64,000 bases of DNA from assembly GCF_009363755.1 (NCBI RefSeq), contig NZ_CP045417.1, positions 62,001-126,000 of the forward strand, given 5' to 3'. Positions 55,245 through 61,719 of the stretch are shown one piece after another. The translations under genes were made by a program, and so were the position numbers. This DNA comes from Halomonas sp. THAF5a. GTDB lineage: Bacteria; Pseudomonadota; Gammaproteobacteria; Pseudomonadales; Halomonadaceae. The stretch's first letter is position 1, and each line of letters starts with the position of its first letter. The notes below the pieces were generated by a model. It made no database searches. It saw only the letters and a list, made by a program, of their open reading frames with translations, and was not told the DNA's origin.

Positions 55245-56964
55245 GCTTGTTCATCCAGCCGCGTACGATCATCGCCACCATGCGCGGATCCTCCTCGGCC
55301 ATCTCGCGAAGATCCCGGAGCTGGTCCTCGTAGGCCGAAGCCTTGCGCCTGCGTCGCGGCTTGTCGTAGGTGGTCTCATCTTCCTGGCCGTCCGAGGACG
55401 AGCCCCTCTCTTCTTCCTCTTCGCCGACCCGAGCCTGGAAGGTAGCGGCGGGCGACGCGACGGCCGGCTGCGGCGCCTGGCTGGCGCGCTTGATCAGCGG
55501 GCGCAGGATCAGCAGGTAGAGCAGCAGGATCGCCAGGCCCACCAGCAGGTAGCGGCCCAGGGTCAGCGCCAGCTGCTGGAGGTCGGGCTGCTGCCACCAC
55601 TCGAGGGTCTCGACCTCCGGCGCGGTCCGGGTGAAGGGGCTGTTGACCACCGCGATCTCGTCGCCGCGGGCCTGGGAGAAGCCCATCGCCTGGCGCACCA
55701 GGCGCTCGATCTGCTCGATCTCGGTCTCGCTGAGCGCGGTGGGCTGCATCACGCCCTCGTCGTTCGGGGCCTCGCGATAGTTGACGACCACGGCCGCCGA
55801 TAGCCGCTCCACCTGTCCGCGGCGATGCTGGACGTGGGAGATCTGGCGATCGACCTCGTAGTTGATGACGTCGTCGCGGTTGAGGTTGCGGGTCGCCGGA
55901 GCCTCCTCGCCGGCCGGCTCGCCTTCAGCGTCCGCCCCCTCTTCGCCCTCGGGCGGGTTCTCCACGGGGGAGGGCGCCGAGCCGGGCGGTGTGTTGCTCA
56001 GGGCGCCGGGGATGCCGCCGGCGAGGTCGTCGCTGCCGCTGTAGTTGACGCTGCTCTGGCGGCTGCGCACGGCGGCCTCGTTGGGCGCCTGGTTGGGGGC
56101 GTAGCGCTCCGAGGTCTCCTCGCGGCGGGAGAAGTCCACCTGGGCCGTGACCTGGGCCTTGACGTTCTCGCTGCCGAGTATCGGGGCCAGGATCGATTCG
56201 ATGCGCCGCTGGTAGGAGCGTTCCACCTCGGCGATGTAGTCCAGCTGGGTGCCGTCCATGCCCAGGCCGTTGCGCTCGGGAGCGGTCAACAGGCGACCGT
56301 CCTGGTCGACCACGCTCACCGCCTCGGCGGCCAGTTCCGGCACGCTGCTCGAGACCATGTGCACGATGGCATTGACCTGTCCCTCGCCGAGCACGCGCCC
56401 GGGGTGCAGGGTCAGCACCACCGAGGCCTTGGCCGGCTCGCGGTCGCGCACGAACACCGAGTCCTTGGCCAGCGCCAGGTGCACCCGGGCGCGGTTGACC
56501 GGCCCCAGCGACTCCATGGAGCGCGACAGCTCGCCCTCCAGGCCGCGCTGGTAGTTGATCTGCTCGGCGAACTGGCTGATGCCGAAGGCCTGGTTCTCCA
56601 GCAGCTCGAGGCCGACGTTGCCGCCCTTGGGAAGCCCCTGTTCGGCCAGCTGCAGGCGCAGGGTGTGCACCCGGTCGGCGGGTACCATCAGCGCCTGGCC
56701 GCCCTGGCTGAAGCGATAGGGCACGCCGCGGGTATCGAGCTCGCCGATGATGCTGCCGCCGTCTGACTGGCTGAGGTTGCTGTAGAGGACGCGATAGTCG
56801 GGGCTGCGGGCCCACAGCAGCAGCGCGACGATGATGGCGATCGAGGCGGCGCCCGCGATCAGCAGGAAGATCAGCGGGTTGCCGCGCAGCTGCTCCTTCA
56901 GGCGCGCGACGCCCGCCGCGCCCTGGCCGGCCTGCGGGTGGGTGGCGGAGGCGCCACTGCTCAT
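55237..56964 (-). CDS. fliF: MS-ring protein FliF
   Basis: FliF forms the MS-ring, the base on which the flagellum is built. The 575-residue protein has two membrane segments (about 29-48 and 463-485), ring-building motifs 1 and 2 between them (YRVLYSNLSQSDGGSIIGEL, then RVHLALAKDSVFVRDREPAK) and a long proline- and acid-rich loop (about 310-350). It ends in the cytoplasmic FliG-binding tail DPRMVAMIVRGWMNKHE. It heads the fliFGHIJK operon and is divergent from fliE. Confidence 0.98.
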   Translation of the reverse strand: MSSGASATHPQAGQGAAGVARLKEQLRGNPLIFLLIAGAASIAIIVALLLWARSPDYRVLYSNLSQSDGGSIIGELDTRGVPYRFSQGGQALMVPADRVHTLRLQLAEQGLPKGGNVGLELLENQAFGISQFAEQINYQRGLEGELSRSMESLGPVNRARVHLALAKDSVFVRDREPAKASVVLTLHPGRVLGEGQVNAIVHMVSSSVPELAAEAVSVVDQDGRLLTAPERNGLGMDGTQLDYIAEVERSYQRRIESILAPILGSENVKAQVTAQVDFSRREETSERYAPNQAPNEAAVRSRQSSVNYSGSDDLAGGIPGALSNTPPGSAPSPVENPPEGEEGADAEGEPAGEEAPATRNLNRDDVINYEVDRQISHVQHRRGQVERLSAAVVVNYREAPNDEGVMQPTALSETEIEQIERLVRQAMGFSQARGDEIAVVNSPFTRTAPEVETLEWWQQPDLQQLALTLGRYLLVGLAILLLYLLILRPLIKRASQAPQPAVASPAATFQARVGEEEEERGSSSDGQEDETTYDKPRRRRKASAYEDQLRDLREMAEEDPRMVAMIVRGWMNKHE

Positions 56965-57159
56965 GCGGGCCTCCCGGCGCGGCGGGAGGCGTTGGCGAAG
57001 TTCGTCAAGGCAGAAGACATCGAGTGCTGTCCGTCCATCGCGGTTGACCGCCCTCGGAAATGGGCGGAATTCTGATGGCGGCCATTATCCGCCCCCGCTG
57101 TCACCCCAAAGGTCGGAAAAGCCCTGTTTTTATGAGGCAATTGGCCGCTTGGTCGCGAT

Positions 57160-57190
57160 ACAGGGGCTGGTAGCCTGCCAGTCCTATTCT
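57160..57190 (+). promoter_or_regulatory. Candidate class 2 promoter of fliE
   Basis: ACAGGGGCT (57160-57168) and CTATTCTC (57184-57191, with TATTCT as a possible -10) are both also found before flgB. The spacing between the two words differs, 15 bases here and three there, so which is the regulator site is unresolved. Absence of a good -35 fits an FlhDC-activated promoter. Confidence 0.42.
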
Positions 57191-57217
57191 CGTGTCCTAC
57201 AGGCCAAGGTGGTTGTG

Positions 57218-57547
57218 ATGAGCTCGCCCGCGATCGAGTCGGTTCTCTCCCAGATGCAGTCGTTGTCCAGCCAGGCGGCGTCGCAGCCGACCAGCGGTCA
57301 GCGTGTCGATACCCAGGTGGGAGGTAGCGGCTTCAGCGGCGAGCTGCAGTCGGCCATCCACCGCATCAACGAGCTGAAGCTCGAGGCCGGGGCCAAGGCC
57401 GAGGCCTTCCAGGCGGGCACGCCGGGCGTGGAGCTCAACGACGTGATGGTCGACATGCAGAAGGCGAGCGTGGCCACCGAGATGGGCATCCAGGTGCGCA
57501 ACCGCCTGGTCACGGCCTACAAGGACGTCATGAACATGCAGGTGTGA
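57218..57547 (+). CDS. fliE: Flagellar hook-basal body protein FliE
   Basis: FliE joins the MS-ring to the rod. The 109-residue protein has a variable N-terminus (about 1-40) and the conserved FSGELQSAIHRINELKLEAG, VELNDVMVDMQKASVATEMG and terminal QVRNRLVTAYKDVMNMQV. I start at the ATG at 57218 (MSSPAIESVLSQM); the open frame runs further upstream through the fliF promoter region but without FliE character. The stop codon touches that of flaG, with no gap. Confidence 0.97.
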   Translation: MSSPAIESVLSQMQSLSSQAASQPTSGQRVDTQVGGSGFSGELQSAIHRINELKLEAGAKAEAFQAGTPGVELNDVMVDMQKASVATEMGIQVRNRLVTAYKDVMNMQV

Positions 57548-57913
57548 TCACGCCTCCAGGTGGATCAGCCGGCCCTGCAATTCGTCGAGGCGCTCGGCGA
57601 CTCGCAGGACCTCCTCCGACGGCACCTGACGGATCAGCTCGCCGCTCTCGCGATCGACGATCCGGGTCACGAGCCGCGATGACGCCTCGCTCAGTTCGAA
57701 CTCTACGCCGTAGGGGCGCATCACCTCGTTGATGCGCTGGATCGGCGCGACCAGCGCCTCCCGGCCGACGGCCTCCGTGCCTCCTCGCGCCCCGTCCGCC
57801 AGCGCCCCGCTCCCGGGAGGCAGGTTGCCCAGCAGGCTCTCCAGCCGCTGGCGGGGCGTCAGCGCCGAGGGAGCCTGAGGCGTCGCGGAGGTCTCGATGA
57901 GTGGTGGCGTCAT
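57548..57913 (-). CDS. flaG: FlaG-family flagellar protein
   Basis: FlaG proteins affect filament length and usually sit between fliC and fliD. The 121-residue protein has a variable Pro/Ala-rich N-terminal half and the FlaG core VEFELSEASSRLVTRIVDRE followed by SGELIRQVPSEEVLRVAERL. The ATG at 57913 follows AAGGGA. It is convergent with fliE, stop codons adjacent, and is preceded by a sigma-28-type site. Its position beside fliE rather than fliD is unusual. Confidence 0.88.
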   Translation of the reverse strand: MTPPLIETSATPQAPSALTPRQRLESLLGNLPPGSGALADGARGGTEAVGREALVAPIQRINEVMRPYGVEFELSEASSRLVTRIVDRESGELIRQVPSEEVLRVAERLDELQGRLIHLEA

Positions 57914-57992
57914 GAACGGTGTCCCTTTGTTGTTGGCTCTGGTCGGGTGATGTCGGCGTCGTGGCGCGCTCTTCTTCCAGGACGCTATGGGT

Positions 57993-58020
57993 CTATCGGC
58001 CACGCCCCTTGCCGGCTTGA
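57993..58020 (-). promoter_or_regulatory. Sigma-28-type promoter of flaG
   Basis: Minus strand: TCAAGCCG (58020-58013), a 12-base spacer, GCCGATAG (58000-57993). The spacer is one base longer than in the other seven sites, so the promoter may be weaker. Confidence 0.65.
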
Positions 58021-58135
58021 GTGCATGGCGTCCCGTGCAGCCGTTGTCAGAGCGGCGCAAGGCGTCTTCTGCTCGGTATTCCCCGATGGCCGTAGGCGCG
58101 CGATACCCGAGGGCGATCGCTTTATTCAGCATAAA

Positions 58136-58149
58136 TTGATATACATCAA
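58136..58149. promoter_or_regulatory. FNR/ANR-type box
   Basis: TTGAT, four bases, ATCAA: an exact match to the FNR consensus, with one further matching base on each side (ATTGAT and ATCAAT). It lies about 230 bases upstream of the PAS-GGDEF gene and overlaps a TATACA -10-like sequence, so the factor could repress. Which of the two divergent genes it controls is not decided by the sequence. Confidence 0.6.
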
Positions 58150-58381
58150 TGAAACCTCAGCGCGTGCCTTCCATCACCGCGATGGAGAGCCTCTTGCACT
58201 ACCCTCGTCGGCATCGATGACCACGCACACGCGGTGGCGGGTCGGTATCGGCGGCCGTTCGTGCAGGGAGGCTCACTCCCCGAGGCCGATCACGCGAGGC
58301 GGGTGCACGCCTTTGCCTGGTGGCCGCCGATGGGCGGGCAGGGCGCCGGCGGGTTCTCCAATAACAAAAGGATGTCGCGGC

Positions 58382-59695
58382 ATGGCCGAAGTCCAGACCG
58401 ACAGCGTGGCGAAGATCCGGGGCGAGCAGATAGTCGTCGAGGATGTCGAGGCCCTGCGCCAGAGCTACCAGCAGCTCTATATCGCCGTCGAGCAGAGTCC
58501 GGCGGCCACCGCGATCACCGACGTCCGGGGGCGCATCGAGTTCGTCAACCAGCGCTTCCTGGATGTGACGGGTTACGCCCGCGAGGAGCTGATCGGCCAG
58601 ACGCCGGCGATGATCCAGTCAGGCGAGACGCCTCCCGAGGTCTACCGCGACCTGTGGCAGACCCTGAGTGCCGGTCGCGTGTGGCAGGGTGAGCTGCTCA
58701 ATCGGCGCAAGAGCGGCGAGCTCTACTGGGAGTACGAAGTGATCACGCCGGTGCGCAATGACGCGGGCGAGGTCGTCAATTTCGTGGCGGTCAAGGAGGA
58801 CATCACCGAGCGCAAGCGCCAGGAGAGCGAGCTGAAGCTGATGGCGACCGCCTTCGAGACCGGGCAGGCGACCCTGATCACCGATGGCGAGATGCGCATC
58901 GAGCGCGCCAACCAGGCGTTCACCGATATCACCGGCTATCGGGAGCATGAGGTGCTCGGCAAGACGCCGCGCATCTTCAAGTCCGGACGACACTCCCGCG
59001 AGTTCTATGCCGAGCTCTGGGATGCCCTGCTCGGCACCGGCCACTGGCAGGGCGAGATCTGGAACCGCAACAAGTACGGCGAGATCTACCCGCTCTGGCA
59101 GTCCATCACGGCGGTCTACGATGACGCCGGCAGGATTCGTCACTTCGTGTCCGTGTTCCACAACATCGCCGAGCGCAAGCGCATGGAGGATGAGCTGGCG
59201 CGTCAGGCGACCCGGGACCACCTGACCGGGGTCTGCAACCGGCGCGCCTTCGATGCCGCCCTGCAGGAGGCCGTGTGGCGGGCCGAGGCCAGCGGGGAGC
59301 GCTTCTCGCTGCTGATCTTCGATATCGATCACTTCAAGCGAATCAACGATCGCCACGGCCACGACACCGGCGATGCCATCCTCAAGCAGCTGGCCGCTCG
59401 CGTGGCGGACAACCTGCGCAGTACCGACCTGCTGGCGCGCTGGGGTGGCGAGGAGTTCACCATCCTGCTGCCCGACACGCGTCGGCGCGGTACCCAGACC
59501 TTCGCCGAGCGCCTGCGTGGCCAGATCGCCGAGATGCGGCTGCACGGCCTGCGCGTCACCATCAGCATGGGGCTCACCGAATACCGGCCGGGCGACGACA
59601 TGGACAGCATGCTGGCGCGCGCCGACGAGGCGCTCTATCGGGCCAAGTCGGCGGGGCGCAATCGTGTGGTGGCCGATGAGGCGGCACCCTGCTAG
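58382..59695 (+). CDS. PAS-PAS-GGDEF diguanylate cyclase
   Basis: This 437-residue protein should make c-di-GMP from two GTP. Two PAS domains (about 35-140 and 155-265; ITDVRGRIEFVNQRFLDVTG, ITDGEMRIERANQAFTDITG) precede a GGDEF domain (about 275-430). The active-site motif is GGEEF in LARWGGEEF, and an intact inhibitory site RSTD lies five residues before it. Other signs are DHLTGVCNRRAFD and FDIDHFKRINDRHGHDTGD. No membrane segment is seen, so it is cytoplasmic and may sense redox or a ligand through the PAS pair. The ATG at 58382 (MAEVQTDSV) follows AAAGGA. The first of three c-di-GMP genes in a row. Confidence 0.93.
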   Translation: MAEVQTDSVAKIRGEQIVVEDVEALRQSYQQLYIAVEQSPAATAITDVRGRIEFVNQRFLDVTGYAREELIGQTPAMIQSGETPPEVYRDLWQTLSAGRVWQGELLNRRKSGELYWEYEVITPVRNDAGEVVNFVAVKEDITERKRQESELKLMATAFETGQATLITDGEMRIERANQAFTDITGYREHEVLGKTPRIFKSGRHSREFYAELWDALLGTGHWQGEIWNRNKYGEIYPLWQSITAVYDDAGRIRHFVSVFHNIAERKRMEDELARQATRDHLTGVCNRRAFDAALQEAVWRAEASGERFSLLIFDIDHFKRINDRHGHDTGDAILKQLAARVADNLRSTDLLARWGGEEFTILLPDTRRRGTQTFAERLRGQIAEMRLHGLRVTISMGLTEYRPGDDMDSMLARADEALYRAKSAGRNRVVADEAAPC

Positions 59696-59752
59696 CGGCC
59701 GGCAGGAGTGCCGGAAGCGAACGGAACCATGGATGGAGAGGCGGAGGAGAGG

Positions 59753-61561
59753 ATGAGCAGGGAGCATCACGTGCACCGAGGCGATCGGCTCGCCGCCGCG
59801 AGCGGTGGCGGGCATCGCGCCCTGGCGACGTCCCCCGACGCGCTTGCCGCCGGCGTCTTCGAGCATGTCGCCGAGGCGATCGTCATCACCGATGCCGACC
59901 ATGCCATCCTCGCGGTGAACCCGGCCTTTACCGCGCTGACCGGTCTGCCCCGCGAGGCGGTGCTCGGCCAGTCACCGCGGGAGCTGCTCTTCCCTGGGGC
60001 GTCATCGCCCGGCATCGAGGGGCTGTGGCAGGAGGTGGAGCACCACGGCCACGGCAAGGCCGAGACCTCCTATCGGCACCGTGACGGGCGCGCCTGCCCG
60101 GCGGTCCTCTCCATCAGCCGCGTATGCGATGCCCAGGGCAAGACCTCGCACTACATCAAGGTGCTCTCCGACCTGGCCGTCCTGGCCTCCTCCGGTCGGC
60201 GGGCCGGTCGCCAGGTCTACTTCGATGCCCTGACGGGCCTGCCCAACCTCCAGCTGCTGACGCAGCTGATCCAGGAGTCCCTGCAGCATGCCGCTCGCCA
60301 TGGCGGCCAGCTGGCGGTATGCGCGCTCGACATCGACCGCTTCAAGCGCATCAACGACCAGCAGGGTCAGGAGGCCGGCGACCTGCTGATCGCCGCCTTC
60401 GCCCAGCGCCTCAGCTACCTGCTGCACGGCGACGATATCCTCGCCCGGGTCGGCGGCGACGAGTTCGTGCTGCTGCTGCACCAGGGCGCCGACGACGACA
60501 CCCTGGAGCAGCTGCTGGTGGCCATCCGCCGGCCGTTCTACCTCAAGGGGCGCTGCGTGCAGGTCACGGCGAGCCTGGGCGTCACCTTCTATCCACAGGA
60601 CGACGAGGACGGCGACGTGCTGCTGCGTCACGCCACCCAGGCCATGCATCGTGCCAAGCAGCAGGGCCGCGACGGCTTTCACGTCTTCGATACCAGGCTC
60701 GACCGCCAGATCCAGGCGCGGGAGGCGGGCCGTCAGCGGTTTGCCGTCGCCGTGGCGCAGGGCGAGCTGACGCTGCACTACCAGCCCCAGGTGGATATGT
60801 TCGGCGGCGACGTCATCGGTGCCGAGGCGCTGGTGCGCTGGCAGCATCCGGAGCAGGGCACGCTGGCCCCGGGCGGTTTCCTGCCGCTCATCGAAGGCAC
60901 GGAGCTCGAGATCGAGCTGGGGGAGTGGGTGATCGAGGCCACGCTGCGCCAGCTGAAGGCCTGGCGGGCGGTCGGGCTCGAGCTGGCGGTGCACGTCAAT
61001 ATCAGCCCCGCGCACCTGCTCAGCGACCGCTTCGGCGAGCGGCTGAGCGAGCTGTTGCAGCGCTTTCCCGAGGTGCCCCCTCGGCTGCTCAAGCTGGAGG
61101 TGCTGGAGAGTGCCGCCATGCACGACATGCAGGCGGCCTTGTCGGTCATGCGACAGTGCCAGGCGCTGGGTGTCGACTTCGCCATCGACGACTTCGGCAC
61201 CGGCTACTCCTCCCTGACGCACCTGCGTCAGCTGCCGGTGGACCTGATCAAGATCGATCAGAGCTTCGTGCGTGACATGCTCACCGACCCCGACGACATG
61301 GCCATCGTCGAAAGCGTCATCTACATGGCCAATCGCTTCCGCCGGCCGATGCTGGCCGAAGGCGTCGAGACCCTGGAGCATGCCCGGGCCCTGCTGGCCC
61401 TGGGGTGTGCTCGGGTGCAGGGCTACGGCATCGCTCGACCGATGCCACCCGAGCGCTTCCCCGGCTGGCTCGAGGAGTGGCCGAGCCGGCACGAGTGGTC
61501 GGCCCTGGCGATGCACCTGAGCGGGCCGCCTGGCCCGGCCTCCTCCCTCGAGGCGAAATGA
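59753..61561 (+). CDS. PAS-GGDEF-EAL c-di-GMP enzyme
   Basis: This 602-residue cytoplasmic protein has PAS (about 40-145), GGDEF (about 155-310) and EAL (about 325-575). The GGDEF motif is intact (ARVGGDEF) but the inhibitory RxxD site is HGDD, so it lacks product feedback. All usual EAL residues are present: EALVRW, VNISPAHLL, KLEVLES, DDFGTGYSS, KIDQSFV and AEGVET. It could make or break c-di-GMP; the intact EAL side suggests phosphodiesterase. The ATG at 59753 follows GGAGGAGAGG, a strong ribosome site; starts at 59708 or 59729 are weaker. It begins 57 bases after the PAS-GGDEF gene, probably on the same transcript. Confidence 0.92.
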   Translation: MSREHHVHRGDRLAAASGGGHRALATSPDALAAGVFEHVAEAIVITDADHAILAVNPAFTALTGLPREAVLGQSPRELLFPGASSPGIEGLWQEVEHHGHGKAETSYRHRDGRACPAVLSISRVCDAQGKTSHYIKVLSDLAVLASSGRRAGRQVYFDALTGLPNLQLLTQLIQESLQHAARHGGQLAVCALDIDRFKRINDQQGQEAGDLLIAAFAQRLSYLLHGDDILARVGGDEFVLLLHQGADDDTLEQLLVAIRRPFYLKGRCVQVTASLGVTFYPQDDEDGDVLLRHATQAMHRAKQQGRDGFHVFDTRLDRQIQAREAGRQRFAVAVAQGELTLHYQPQVDMFGGDVIGAEALVRWQHPEQGTLAPGGFLPLIEGTELEIELGEWVIEATLRQLKAWRAVGLELAVHVNISPAHLLSDRFGERLSELLQRFPEVPPRLLKLEVLESAAMHDMQAALSVMRQCQALGVDFAIDDFGTGYSSLTHLRQLPVDLIKIDQSFVRDMLTDPDDMAIVESVIYMANRFRRPMLAEGVETLEHARALLALGCARVQGYGIARPMPPERFPGWLEEWPSRHEWSALAMHLSGPPGPASSLEAK

Positions 61562-61579
61562 TGTTCGGCAGCGGTCACC

Positions 61580-61602
61580 GTCAATGCATTGACCTGTATC
61601 AA
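61580..61602. promoter_or_regulatory. Overlapping palindrome and FNR-like box
   Basis: GTCAATGCATTGAC (61580-61593) is a perfect 14-bp palindrome. Overlapping it, TTGAC, four bases, ATCAA (61589-61602) matches the FNR consensus at nine of ten positions. Both lie about 120-140 bases upstream of the CBS-PAS-GGDEF-EAL gene. Confidence 0.5.
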
Positions 61603-61651
61603 GAAACGAGCGCATCACGCGGTTTCGTATCGCGTCAGGGACGTTTACATT

Positions 61652-61671
61652 ACATCACTTTTTGGTGATGT
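61652..61671. repeat. Inverted repeat in the leader of the last gene
   Basis: ACATCAC (61652-61658) and GTGATGT (61665-61671) are separated by six bases including a T-run, about 50 bases before the start codon. It could be an operator or an RNA hairpin. Confidence 0.5.
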
Positions 61672-61719
61672 TGCGGCGAGCCCCTGGCGCGCTGTCCCAC
61701 GGAGCGAAAGCGAGATCCC

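Larger units (their letters stand above)
57914..58381. promoter_or_regulatory. 468-base control region between flaG and the PAS-GGDEF gene
   Basis: No gene is supported here. The region carries a sigma-28-type site for flaG (57993-58020) and a perfect FNR/ANR-type palindrome (58136-58149). The part around 58121-58160 is A+T-rich relative to its surroundings and contains TATACA (58140-58145), a good -10 sequence overlapping the palindrome. An open frame extends the PAS-GGDEF gene leftward through this region but has no domain character. Confidence 0.6.

Noticed and set aside
58244..58251. GTATCGGC, a minus-strand sigma-28 -10 match
   Set aside because: The -35 position reads CCTCCCTG on the minus strand, which does not fit T(A/C)AAG.
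57947..58381. Longer N-terminus for the PAS-PAS-GGDEF protein
   Set aside because: The added 145 residues have no domain character and cross the FNR-like box; the ATG at 58382 has a ribosome site and fits the PAS start.
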